From CAYSYM01 sp964435115 (GTDB taxonomy: Bacteria; Chloroflexota; UBA6077; CF-72): a stretch of 64,000 nucleotides of DNA. Below the pieces are notes generated by a model. That model saw only the letters and a program-made list of their open reading frames with translations, searched no databases and was not told the origin of the DNA. Positions 54,059 through 62,792 of the stretch are shown in pieces (within the stretch, counting starts at the first letter, position 1; every line of letters starts with the position of its first letter). The translations under genes and the position numbers were made by a program. The stretch is from the NCBI GenBank assembly GCA_964435115.1, contig CAYSYM010000003.1, forward strand, positions 1 to 64,000, in the 5' to 3' direction.

Positions 54059-55798
54059 ATGAGCGAGCCGAGCGTGATCGTGGCCAGCCTGCGGACGGAT
54101 TGGGATGTCCCGATTCCGATGGACGACGGCATCGCGCTGCGCGCGGATGTCTTCCGCCCGGTGGCGGAGGGAGAGTACCCCGTCATTCTGTCGTACGGGC
54201 CGTACGGCAAGGACCTGCCGTTCCAGCAGGGCTACGCGGACCAGTGGCGGATCATGACCACCCAGCACCCGGAGGTAGCCCAGGGCACGTCGAACCGCTT
54301 CCAGAACTGGGAGACGGTCGACCCGGAGAAGTGGGTGCCAGACGGCTACGTGTGTGTCCGGGTGGACTCTCGGGGGGCCGGCCGCTCGCCCGGCTACCTC
54401 GATCCCTTCTCGCCCCGGGAGACGCGCGACCTTTACCAGTGCATCGAGTGGGCCGCGGCCCAGCCCTGGTCGAGCGGCAAGGTGGGCTTGCTCGGCATCT
54501 CGTACTACGCCATCAACCAGTGGCAGGTCGCCTCGCTCCAACCGCCGCATCTGGCCGCGATCTGCCCCTGGGAGGGCGCGGCGGACTTCTACCGCGATAT
54601 GCATCGGCACGGCGGTATCGCCTGCGACTTTGGTGGCAACTGGTTCAGGAAACAGGTCCTGACCGTTCAGCATGGCCTCGGCACCGCGGGCCCGGCCAAT
54701 CCGACCACCGGGGAGCTCGTCGCCGGGCCCGAGACGCTCCCCAGCGCGGAGCTGGCCGCGAACCGGATCGACCTCGGGGCGGCGGTCCTCGCCCACCCGC
54801 TCGACGACGCCTTCTACCGCGAGCGTGCCCCGGACTGGCCGAAGGTCACCGTGCCGCTGCTCTCGGCCGGCAACTGGGGCGGACACGGGCTGCACCTGCG
54901 TGGCAACGTCGAAGGGTTCGTCCGCTCGGCCTCGCGCCAGAAGTGGCTCGAGGTCCACGGCCTCGAGCACTGGACGCACTTCTACACCAACTACGGCCTC
55001 GGCCTTCAGAAGCGCTTCTTTGGCCACTTCCTGAAGGGCGTCGACAACGGCTGGGACCGCGAGCCGCCGGTGCTGCTGCAGGTCCGCCACCTCGACGGCT
55101 TCGTGGAGCGCAAGGAGCACGACTGGCCGCTCGCCCGCACCCGGTGGACGAAACTCTACCTCGATCCCGGCGAGCAGGGCCTGCGCTGGACGCCCGCGCC
55201 CCGCGCCGGCCACGTGGAGTACGCGGCGCTGGACGAGGGCGTGACGTTCGTCTCACCCCCGCTCGAGGCCGAGCTCGAGATCACGGGCCCGGTCGCGGCC
55301 AAGCTATTCATCACCTCGTCGACGTCGGATGCTGACCTCTTCGTGACCGTGCGGGCGTTCGGGCCGGATGGCGCCGAAGTGACGTTCCAGGGGGCGATCG
55401 ACCCGGCCGCGCCGCTGGCTCAGGGCTGGCTGCGGGCCTCGCACCGCAAGCTCGACCCGGCGCTCAGCCCGCCCTACCGGCCCTACCACACGCACGACGA
55501 GGTCCAGCCGTTGAACCCCGGCGACGTGTACGAGCTCGACGTGGAGATCTGGCCGACGTGCGTCGTCCTGCCGGCCGGCTACCGGCTGGCGCTGACGATC
55601 CAGGGCAAGGACTTCGAGCGGCCGGTCGAGGGGGCCACCCTCCAGTCCTTCGTGAACCCGATGCGCGGCTCCGGGCCGTTCATCCACACCAGCCCGATCG
55701 ATCGGCCACCGGCGGTCTACGGCGGCCACCAGATTGTGTACGGCGGAGGCGAGCGTGGCTCCTACCTGCTCTTGCCCATCATGCCCGACCAGCGCTGA
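54059..55798 (+). CDS. CocE/NonD family hydrolase
   Basis: A 579-residue member of the X-Pro dipeptidyl-peptidase (S15)/CocE family. The N-terminal hydrolase domain has PVILSYGPYGKDLPF, VDSRGAGRSPGYL and the nucleophile motif VGLLGISYYAINQWQ, with His near HWTHFYTN; the C-terminal part (about 380-575) is the jelly-roll domain (PLEAELEITGPVAAKLFI). CocE hydrolyses esters such as cocaine; others cleave acyl amides. The ATG at 54059 has GGGGGGAAG upstream. Part of the hydrolase pair between the two binding proteins. Confidence 0.85.
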   Translation: MSEPSVIVASLRTDWDVPIPMDDGIALRADVFRPVAEGEYPVILSYGPYGKDLPFQQGYADQWRIMTTQHPEVAQGTSNRFQNWETVDPEKWVPDGYVCVRVDSRGAGRSPGYLDPFSPRETRDLYQCIEWAAAQPWSSGKVGLLGISYYAINQWQVASLQPPHLAAICPWEGAADFYRDMHRHGGIACDFGGNWFRKQVLTVQHGLGTAGPANPTTGELVAGPETLPSAELAANRIDLGAAVLAHPLDDAFYRERAPDWPKVTVPLLSAGNWGGHGLHLRGNVEGFVRSASRQKWLEVHGLEHWTHFYTNYGLGLQKRFFGHFLKGVDNGWDREPPVLLQVRHLDGFVERKEHDWPLARTRWTKLYLDPGEQGLRWTPAPRAGHVEYAALDEGVTFVSPPLEAELEITGPVAAKLFITSSTSDADLFVTVRAFGPDGAEVTFQGAIDPAAPLAQGWLRASHRKLDPALSPPYRPYHTHDEVQPLNPGDVYELDVEIWPTCVVLPAGYRLALTIQGKDFERPVEGATLQSFVNPMRGSGPFIHTSPIDRPPAVYGGHQIVYGGGERGSYLLLPIMPDQR

Positions 55799-56006
55799 GC
55801 CCGCGGACCGTATCTGCCCCGCTCCGGGCGCCGCGTCGACCCACGGGCCTGGGCGCCAAATGTGGAGCCCGTCGGACGTGGCGGGGGCGGACCGTCGGGC
55901 TCAGGCACTCGGAAGGCTCCGCTGCCTGGTGAGGCGGACCACGGTACACCCGCGCGGAGCGAGCCCCAGCAAGTGTCAGCTTGCTTGACGAGAGGAGAGG
56001 ACTGCC

Positions 56007-57290
56007 ATGGGACGTAGGATCGTCGTACCGGTGATCATCGTCGCGCTCGGCCTGCTCGCCGCGTGCGCGCCGCCCGGCGCGCCCGGCGCCGCCCAGAAGA
56101 CGACCGGGCCGATCAAGGTGGGCTTCCTGGCGCCCACGACCGGCACCTCGGCCGCGAGCGGCCAGGACATGACCAACGGCTGGAACCTGTACTGGAAGCT
56201 GAACGGCAGCCAGGTCGCCGGGCGGGAGATCCAGACGGCGTTCGAGGACGCGCCCGGTGACCCGAACATCGCGGTGACTAAGGCCCGCCAGTTCGTGGAG
56301 CAGCAGCAGGTGGACATGATCGTCGGCCCGCTGTTCGCCAACGACGGCCTCGCCGTCGCCGATTACCTCAAGACGACCGGGACGCCCGGCTTCTACCCGA
56401 TCGTCTCGGCCGACGACCTCACCCAGCGCACCCGGGTGGAGAACGTGATCCGGGTGGCTGGCTGGACGAGCAGCCAGCCGAATCAGCCCTTCGGCGAGTG
56501 GGCTTACGAGCAGGGCTACCGGAAGGTGATGACGATCTGCGTCGACTACGCCTTCGGCCAGGAGTCATGCGGCGGGTTCGTCCGCACCTTCGCCGGGGCC
56601 AAGGGCGGCCAGGTCGTGAAGCAGCTCTGGAATCCGATCGGGACGCCCGACTTCAGCTCCTACCTCGCGCAGGTCCAGGGCTCCGGCGTCGACGCCGTCT
56701 ACAGCGCGCAGGTCGGCGCCGACTCCGTCCGCTTCGTGAAACAGTGGAACGACTTCGGCTTCAAGGGTCGCCTCCCACTGCTTGGCAATGAGGTCCTGAC
56801 GGACCAGTCGCTGCTGCGCAACATGGGGCCAGAGGCGGAGGGCACCATCACCGCCGGCCACTGGGCCGATGGCCGGCCCGAGAAGGCGACCCAGGACTTC
56901 AGCGAGGCCTACCTGAAGGAGTACAACCAGCTCCCGTCCTACTACGCCGCGGCGACGTACAGCGCGGCCCAGTGGCTCTCCAGGGCCATCGAGAAGGTGA
57001 ATGGGAACACGGCTGACCGCAAGGCCTTTCTAGACGCCGTCCGCAGTATCGAGGTCGACGCGCCCCTCGGCCGCCTCAAGCTGGACTCGTACGGCAACCC
57101 GATCCAGAACATCTACGTGCGCCGGGTCGAGCGGCGGCCGGACGGGCGGCTGTGGAACGTGCCGATCCAGACCTTCGAGAACGTCTCGCAGTTCTGGACC
57201 TTCGACCCGGCCACGTTCCTGAAGCAGCCGGTCTACAGCCGCGACTTCCAGGGCACGCAGGAACAGCTCAAGCAGCTCGGCCTGCAGTGA
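56007..57290 (+). CDS. LivJ-type substrate-binding lipoprotein 2
   Basis: A 427-residue paralogue of the 51693 protein, with the same lipobox LLAAC and the same linker. It is distinguished by a GTSAASGQDMTNGWN start and other changes, mainly in the central binding regions. GAGGAGAGG lies before the ATG. The upstream 208 bp may hold a separate promoter. It precedes livG by 31 bp. As it differs mostly in the middle, its ligand may be related but not identical. Confidence 0.93.
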   Translation: MGRRIVVPVIIVALGLLAACAPPGAPGAAQKTTGPIKVGFLAPTTGTSAASGQDMTNGWNLYWKLNGSQVAGREIQTAFEDAPGDPNIAVTKARQFVEQQQVDMIVGPLFANDGLAVADYLKTTGTPGFYPIVSADDLTQRTRVENVIRVAGWTSSQPNQPFGEWAYEQGYRKVMTICVDYAFGQESCGGFVRTFAGAKGGQVVKQLWNPIGTPDFSSYLAQVQGSGVDAVYSAQVGADSVRFVKQWNDFGFKGRLPLLGNEVLTDQSLLRNMGPEAEGTITAGHWADGRPEKATQDFSEAYLKEYNQLPSYYAAATYSAAQWLSRAIEKVNGNTADRKAFLDAVRSIEVDAPLGRLKLDSYGNPIQNIYVRRVERRPDGRLWNVPIQTFENVSQFWTFDPATFLKQPVYSRDFQGTQEQLKQLGLQ

Positions 57291-57321
57291 CGACCTGACC
57301 TCGGAGCGCGGTGAAGGGGCC

Positions 57322-58089
57322 ATGCAGGAGCAGCGAGCCAACAGGCAGGCGGTGGCGCTCGAGCTCGACGGCGTCACCAAGGCGTTCGGCGGTCTGGTGG
57401 CCGTGTCCGAGGTGACGCTGCGCGTTCCCGCGCGGGAGCGGCGCGCCGTGATCGGGCCCAATGGCGCGGGCAAGACGACCCTGTTCCACCTGCTGTCCGG
57501 CGAGCTGCCGGTGACGCGGGGCCGCATCCGGCTGTTCGGGGAGGACGTCACCGCGCTCTCCCCGCCCCAGCGGGTCGGGCGCGGTCTCCGGCGCACCTAC
57601 CAGATTACCAACGTCTTCCCGGCCCTGAGCGTGGAAGAGAACGTCTTCCTCGCGGCCATGGGGCTGGCGCCGACGAAGTTCGAGCTGCTGCGGCCGCGCC
57701 CGAGGCGAGGCCCCTTGCGCGAGCGGGTCGAGCGGGCGCTGGCGCAGGTGGGCCTCCAGGACAAGCCTGAGGTGCCTGCCCGCGAGCTGTCACACGGCGA
57801 GCAGCGCCAGCTCGAGCTGGCGCTGGCGCTCGTCGGGAGCCCGCGCGTGCTGCTGCTGGACGAGCCCGCCGCCGGGCTCTCGGCCGCGGAGCGGGCGCGC
57901 ATGGCGGAGCTCGTCCGCGGCCTGCCCACGGACCTCACCCTGGTCATCATTGAGCACGACATGGACCTGGTGCTCAACCTCGTCGAGCGCGTCACCTGCC
58001 TCCACAATGGGCGCGTGATCGCGGAGGAGTCTCCGCAGACCATCCGCCACAACGAGACCGTCCAACAGGTCTACCTGGGGGCTGGCTGA
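57322..58089 (+). CDS. livG: ABC transporter ATPase LivG
   Basis: A 255-residue ATPase. Walker A is GPNGAGKTT, the signature is LSHGEQRQLE and Walker B is VLLLDEPAAGL; the H-loop is VIIEHDMDLV. It energises LivHM. GAAGGGG is placed a few bases before the ATG. It abuts livF with one base between. The order livH-livM-...-livG-livF with two hydrolase genes inserted is unusual. Confidence 0.95.
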   Translation: MQEQRANRQAVALELDGVTKAFGGLVAVSEVTLRVPARERRAVIGPNGAGKTTLFHLLSGELPVTRGRIRLFGEDVTALSPPQRVGRGLRRTYQITNVFPALSVEENVFLAAMGLAPTKFELLRPRPRRGPLRERVERALAQVGLQDKPEVPARELSHGEQRQLELALALVGSPRVLLLDEPAAGLSAAERARMAELVRGLPTDLTLVIIEHDMDLVLNLVERVTCLHNGRVIAEESPQTIRHNETVQQVYLGAG

Positions 58090-58090
58090 C

Positions 58091-58801
58091 GTGCTCGACG
58101 TGCGCGACCTGCACGCCTACTACGACCGGTCGCACATCCTGCGCGGCATCACGCTCCGGGCGGAGGAGGGCCGGGTCGTCGCCCTGCTGGGCCGGAACGG
58201 GGCGGGCAAGACGACGCTCATCCGCGCCCTCATGAACCTGGCCCCCCCGCTGGTGCCGTCCGGGAGCGTCCGCTACAAGGGCCACGAGCTGCGGGGGCGC
58301 ACCCCCCACGAGGTGGCCCGCCTGGGGATCGGCCTGGTCCCCCAGGGACGGCGGGTCTACCGCTCGCTCACCGTCCTCGAACACCTGAAGGTGGCAACGC
58401 GTCCGCCGCGCGATGGCCAGCCGCGGTGGGACCTGGACCGCGTGTTCAGCCTCTTCCCGCGGCTTGGCGAGCGGAAGGACAACCATGGCCGGGCGCTCAG
58501 CGGCGGCGAGCAGCAGATGCTGGCGATCGGCCGGGCGCTCATGAGCAACCCCTCGCTCCTGCTCATGGACGAGCCATCCGAGGGCCTGGCACCGATCATC
58601 CTCCAGCAGCTCGGTGAGAAGCTGCTCGAGCTGAAGCGCGCCGGGCTGGCCATCTTCCTCGTGGAGCAGAACCTCGGCCTGGCGCTGAAGCTGGCCGACG
58701 AGGTGTACGTGCTGGAGCGGGGCCAGCTCGTCTACCACGGCACCCCAGCCGAGCTGGGAGCGAGCGCCGAGGTCAAGCAACGCTACCTGGGCGTGGGCTG
58801 A
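58091..58801 (+). CDS. livF: ABC transporter ATPase LivF
   Basis: A 236-residue ATPase. Walker A is GRNGAGKTT, the signature is LSGGEQQMLAIGRALM and Walker B is LLLMDEPSEGLAP; the H-loop Gln-Asn pattern VEQNLGLAL is typical of LivF. The GTG start follows the livG stop directly. It completes the importer. The next gene, the alcohol dehydrogenase, begins 17 bp later, so transport and metabolism genes are co-transcribed. Confidence 0.95.
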   Translation: MLDVRDLHAYYDRSHILRGITLRAEEGRVVALLGRNGAGKTTLIRALMNLAPPLVPSGSVRYKGHELRGRTPHEVARLGIGLVPQGRRVYRSLTVLEHLKVATRPPRDGQPRWDLDRVFSLFPRLGERKDNHGRALSGGEQQMLAIGRALMSNPSLLLMDEPSEGLAPIILQQLGEKLLELKRAGLAIFLVEQNLGLALKLADEVYVLERGQLVYHGTPAELGASAEVKQRYLGVG

Positions 58802-58817
58802 GCAGGCAGGGCGACAC

Positions 58818-59870
58818 ATGCGGGCTATGGCGGTGGTCGACTACCGGCGGCCCCTGGAGCTGGTGGAGCGGTCGGTGCCCACGCCGGGGCCGGGCGAGGT
58901 GCTCGTGCGCGTCCTCGCCTGCGGCGTCTGCTACTCGGACGTCAAGACGGCCACCGGCCATATGCCGTACTCGCCCACGCTCCGGCTCCCGCACGTGCCC
59001 GGCCACGAGATCGTGGGCACAGTGGCGGCGCGTGGCGCGGGCGCCATGCTGCGCGAGGGACAGCGGGTGGTGGTCTACAACTACCGTGGGTGCGGCACCT
59101 GCCCCCGGTGTCGCGCCGGCGAAGAGAACGTCTGCCTGGACCTGCAGGCGTGGATCGGCTTCACCAGCCCGGGCGGCTTCCAGGAGTACCTGGCCGTGCC
59201 TGAGTCGCACGTCCTGCCCCTGCCGGACAGCACCCCCACCGAGATGGCGGCCGCGCTCTCGTGCGCCACGGGCACCAGCTACCGGGCGCTGGTAGCCAGG
59301 GGCCGTGTCCAGCCGGGCGAGACCGTGCTGGTCGTCGGCGTCGGCGGGGTGGGCCTCCAGGCCGTCCAGGTGGCGCGTGCGAGCGGCGCGCGGGTGCTGG
59401 CCGTGGACGTGGACGACCGCAAGCTGGCACGCGCCTTGAGCTGTGGCGCCGGCGCCGCCGCCCGCGCCGACCAGATGACCGCCGCCTGGGTGCGCGACCA
59501 GACGGACGGCGCCGGCGCGGACCTGGTGGTCGAGACGGCCGGCCGGGAGGCGGCGCTGGCCCTCGCCTCGGCCGCGGTGCGGGTCGGCGGGCGGGTGGTG
59601 CTGGTGGGCTACACCGTCGGCGCCGCCTTCCGCATCCCGAGCGCCGAGACGGTGCTCGGCGAGGTGAGCTACGTGGGCTCCCGGTACGTCAAGCGCGACG
59701 AGCTGGCGCGCGCCGTCGCGCTCGTCGCCTCGGGCGCGGTCCAGCCGGCCGTGGACGCGGTGCTCGACCTGGAGCAGGCCAATGAGGCGTTCGCGCGCCT
59801 CGTGCGCGGCGAGCCGGCCGGCCGGCTCGTCCTGCGCGTCGCATCTGACGGCACAGGAGGAGCGGCATGA
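58818..59870 (+). CDS. Zinc-dependent alcohol dehydrogenase
   Basis: A 350-residue medium-chain dehydrogenase. Catalytic zinc ligands lie in VLACGVCYSDV (C35) and VPGHEIVG (H63); the structural zinc site has CGTCPRCRAGEENVC; the NAD loop is VVGVGGVGLQAVQVA. It oxidises an alcohol or acts reversibly on a carbonyl, substrate unknown. It lies directly after livF in the same operon and its stop overlaps the next start. It likely oxidises the product of hydrolysis of the imported compound. Confidence 0.88.
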   Translation: MRAMAVVDYRRPLELVERSVPTPGPGEVLVRVLACGVCYSDVKTATGHMPYSPTLRLPHVPGHEIVGTVAARGAGAMLREGQRVVVYNYRGCGTCPRCRAGEENVCLDLQAWIGFTSPGGFQEYLAVPESHVLPLPDSTPTEMAAALSCATGTSYRALVARGRVQPGETVLVVGVGGVGLQAVQVARASGARVLAVDVDDRKLARALSCGAGAAARADQMTAAWVRDQTDGAGADLVVETAGREAALALASAAVRVGGRVVLVGYTVGAAFRIPSAETVLGEVSYVGSRYVKRDELARAVALVASGAVQPAVDAVLDLEQANEAFARLVRGEPAGRLVLRVASDGTGGAA

Positions 59871-60012
59871 AGCACGCCAGCGACCGACGCGCGTTCCTGC
59901 GCCTCGCCACCTTCGGCAGCGCGGTCGCGCTGCTGGGCGCCCGCGCGACCCGCTGACCGTTGCGTTCATCGACGTCCAGCAGGCGGTGGCCCGTCAGGTC
60001 ACCGGTGATTGA
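59867..60012 (+). pseudogene. Remnant of a Tat-exported substrate-binding-like protein
   Basis: Starts with a good ribosome site (GGAGGAG) and ATG at 59867, and encodes a 29-residue peptide with a Tat signal (DRRAFLRLATFGSAVALLGA), ending at a stop at 59956. In another frame, 59947-60012 reads DPLTVAFIDVQQAVARQVTG and a stop, which resembles the C-terminus of ABC-type periplasmic binding proteins. The two halves in different frames suggest an internal deletion of about a whole mature protein. A short genuine peptide is a weaker alternative. Confidence 0.65.
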
Positions 60013-60027
60013 GGAGGACCTTGCTCT

Positions 60028-61239
60028 ATGAGTGCGCTCGCCGCAGCCGAGCCACGCCCGCGAGCGGAAGCCTGGAACCTCCGGCTCGTCGGCCACACGG
60101 ACCTCGACGGCCAGGGCGACGCGATGCACGTCAACCTGAAGGACGGCTACGCCTTCGTCGGCCACATGGGGTTCAGCCGCGTCGGCACCTCGATCGTCGA
60201 TGTCTCGGACCCGACCCGGCCGCGCCTGGCCGGTCGGCTCCACGCCCCGGCCGGCACCCACACCCACAAGGTGCAGATCGTTGGCGACACACTCCTGGTC
60301 AACCACGAGCGCAACCCGTGGGGGCGCGACAACAGCGCCTGGAGCGCCGGAGTGGCGATCTACGACGTCTCCCGACCCACCTCGCCCCGCCAGATCGCCT
60401 TCTTCCCCACCCCGGGCAAGGGCGTCCACCGCCTGACCTACTGGGAAGCGCCCTACGCCTACCTGGCCGGCACCGACACCGGCTACCTGGACCAGTTCCT
60501 GATCATCCTCGACCTGTCTGAACCGGCCCGGCCGCGCGAGGCGGGGCGCTGGTGGTTCCCCGGCCAGCACCAGGCCGGCGGCGAGATGCCATCCTGGACA
60601 CCCACGGACCACCACCAGCCGGGGCCGCGGGGCGAGCGGCGCTACGCGCTGCACCACGCGCTCGTGCGTGGCGACCGGGCCTACTGCGGCTGGTGGGACG
60701 CCGGGCTGGTGATCCTGGACGTCGCGGACAAGGCACGGCCAGCACTGGTGAGCCACCTCGACTTTGGCGCCAGCGCCAGCACGGCCACGCACACCGCCCT
60801 GCCGGTGCCCGGCCGCGACCTGGTGGTGGTGACCGACGAGGAGACGGTGGAGGAGTGCCAGAGCCCCATCCGTAAGCAGGTGCGCGTGGTCGACGTGTGG
60901 GACGAGCGCCGCCCACGGGTGATCAGCACCTTCCCTGTTCCAGAGGGTGACTTCTGCGCCCGCGGCGGCCGCTTCGGCCCGCACAACCTGCACGAGATGC
61001 GACCCGGCACGCTCGTCGACCCGACCACCATGTACGTCACGTACTTCACTGCCGGCCTGCGCGTGGTGGACATCAGCGACCCGACACGACCCCGCGAGGT
61101 CGCCTACTATGTCCCCGAGCCGCCGCCGGGCCGACGCGCCAGCCAGGTGAACGATGTGCTGGTCGCCGCCGACGGGCTGATGTACGTGACCGACCGCTAC
61201 GCCGGCGGCCTGTACATCCTCGAACGGGCCCGCGCCTGA
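60028..61239 (+). CDS. LVIVD-repeat beta-propeller protein
   Basis: A 403-residue protein with repeated YxFVG..IVDVSDPTRPRLAG-type blades (VAIYDVSRPTSPRQ, LIILDLSEPARPRE, LVILDVADKARPAL, VRVVDVWDERRPRV, LRVVDISDPTRPRE), forming a propeller. No signal peptide is obvious, so it may be cytoplasmic or use a different export route. The function of this family is unclear; many neighbours are hydrolases or cyclases. GAGGAGG lies nine bases upstream of the ATG. Conserved His-rich motifs (HTHKVQIVG, HHALVRG) might bind metal. Confidence 0.8.
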   Translation: MSALAAAEPRPRAEAWNLRLVGHTDLDGQGDAMHVNLKDGYAFVGHMGFSRVGTSIVDVSDPTRPRLAGRLHAPAGTHTHKVQIVGDTLLVNHERNPWGRDNSAWSAGVAIYDVSRPTSPRQIAFFPTPGKGVHRLTYWEAPYAYLAGTDTGYLDQFLIILDLSEPARPREAGRWWFPGQHQAGGEMPSWTPTDHHQPGPRGERRYALHHALVRGDRAYCGWWDAGLVILDVADKARPALVSHLDFGASASTATHTALPVPGRDLVVVTDEETVEECQSPIRKQVRVVDVWDERRPRVISTFPVPEGDFCARGGRFGPHNLHEMRPGTLVDPTTMYVTYFTAGLRVVDISDPTRPREVAYYVPEPPPGRRASQVNDVLVAADGLMYVTDRYAGGLYILERARA

Positions 61240-61289
61240 GCCCCACGGGCCTCACCGGCGCCGCGGCCTCTCGAACCCCCTGGGAAAGG

Positions 61290-62081
61290 ATGCGCCACGC
61301 CCTGAGCTCCATGCCCGACTACACCTCGTTCCAACTCCACGACAAGGTGGCCATCGTCACCGGTCCGACCCAGGGTATTGGCGAAGCGCTGGCCCTCGCG
61401 CTCGCGGACGCCGGCTGCCACCTCGCCCTCGCCAGCCGCAATCAGCCGGCGCTCGAGCGCCTTGCCGGGACGATCCGCGCCAGGGGGCGGCAGGCGCTCG
61501 TCCTCCCCACCGACGTCACGGTCGTCCCGCAGCTCTACGCCATGGCAGCCGCGGTCAAGCAGCACTTCGGGCGGATCGACATCCTGGTCAACAACGCCGC
61601 CTGGACCGCCACCACCCCGGCCGTCGACGTGACGGAGGAGGAGTACGACCGCACGGCCGATACCTCGCTCAAAGGGGTGTTCTTCGCCTGCCAGGCCGTC
61701 GGCCGGGTCATGCTCGAACAGGGGCACGGCAAGATCATCAACATCGGTTCGACGCTGGCCATCTCCGGGTTCCGGGGACGCTCGGTCTACTGCAGCGTCA
61801 AGGCAGGCGTCCACCAGCTCACGCGCACCCTGGCCACGGAGTGGGGGCCCGGCGGCGTGCACGTCAACTGCGTGGCGCCGTGCGTCACCGAGACGCCCAC
61901 GCGCCGGGCCCTCTTCGAGCAGCCCGAGTACCGCGAGTGGATCCTGAAGGAGAAGTTCGTCAGCCCGCGCTGGGCCCAGCCGCAGGATCACGTGGGCGCG
62001 GTGCTCTTCCTGGCGAGCCCGCTGTCTGACATGGTGATGGGCCACGCGCTCCTCGTCGACGGCGGCTGGACGATTCACTAA
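61290..62081 (+). CDS. Short-chain dehydrogenase/reductase
   Basis: A 263-residue classical SDR. The dinucleotide loop is VTGPTQGIG; NNAAW, the Ser in INIGSTLAISG, and the catalytic YCSVK (Tyr and Lys) follow. The C-terminus ends GHALLVDGGWTIH. Substrate unknown. The ATG at 61290 is used; another in-frame Met at 61311 is possible. Sits in the same operon as the LVIVD and cyclase-family genes, so it probably oxidises or reduces an intermediate of the catabolic route. Confidence 0.9.
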   Translation: MRHALSSMPDYTSFQLHDKVAIVTGPTQGIGEALALALADAGCHLALASRNQPALERLAGTIRARGRQALVLPTDVTVVPQLYAMAAAVKQHFGRIDILVNNAAWTATTPAVDVTEEEYDRTADTSLKGVFFACQAVGRVMLEQGHGKIINIGSTLAISGFRGRSVYCSVKAGVHQLTRTLATEWGPGGVHVNCVAPCVTETPTRRALFEQPEYREWILKEKFVSPRWAQPQDHVGAVLFLASPLSDMVMGHALLVDGGWTIH

Positions 62082-62121
62082 CGTGCGCACTGATGCAGAC
62101 CAGCCAAGGAGAGCACGCGCC

Positions 62122-62790
62122 ATGAAAGGGCGGATCATCGACCTCAGCGTTACCGTGGACTCCAACACCAAGAGCCCGCCGTCTACCGACCTGACCGTGG
62201 AGCTCACGCAGTACCACCGCGGGCCGGGCTTCTGGCAGGTGACGGCGGTCTCGCAGAGCCTGCACACCGGCAGCCACGTGGACGCGCCACTGCACTGCTT
62301 CGAGGGTGGCGGCACGACCGCCGAGATCCCGCTCGAACGCGTCATAGGCGAGGCGTTCGTCATCGACTGCTCCTACGTCGAGGCGAAGCAGCCGATCGAG
62401 GTGCGCGACCTCGAGCGGGGTGCCGCCGGGTACAGGGAAGACGACATCCTGATCCTCCGTACGGACTGGACCGACCGGTCGTGGGGCCGGTTCCCGGAGT
62501 TCTTCACGCGGTCGCCCTACCTGGCGCCCGAGGCTGCCGAGTGGATCGTCGCGCAGCGGCCGAGGGCGATTGGGTTCGACTTCTTCGAGGAGTACTCGGC
62601 CCGGCTGCCGAGCTTCGGCTCGGAGGACTTCGTCTGCCACCGCATCCTGCTCGGCGCCGGCGTGCCCATGCTCGAGCAGATCACCGGGCTCGGCCGGGTC
62701 GGCCGGCCACGCTTCGACTTCTTCGCCCCGTTCTACAAGCTGGCCGGCGTCGAGGGCGCGCCGGCGCGCTACTTCGCCCTCGTCGACTGA
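62122..62790 (+). CDS. Cyclase-family (kynurenine formamidase-like) hydrolase
   Basis: A 222-residue metal-dependent hydrolase of the cyclase superfamily. The metal-binding motif is SLHTGSHVDAPLHCFEGG, followed by the conserved DILILRTDWTD and GFDFFEEYSARLPSFG. Family members hydrolyse N-formylkynurenine, cyclic imides or lactones or dehydrate polyketides. In this operon it may open a ring or hydrolyse a formamide. The ATG at 62122 is used. Two bases separate it from the amidohydrolase that follows. Confidence 0.85.
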   Translation: MKGRIIDLSVTVDSNTKSPPSTDLTVELTQYHRGPGFWQVTAVSQSLHTGSHVDAPLHCFEGGGTTAEIPLERVIGEAFVIDCSYVEAKQPIEVRDLERGAAGYREDDILILRTDWTDRSWGRFPEFFTRSPYLAPEAAEWIVAQRPRAIGFDFFEEYSARLPSFGSEDFVCHRILLGAGVPMLEQITGLGRVGRPRFDFFAPFYKLAGVEGAPARYFALVD

Positions 62791-62792
62791 CG

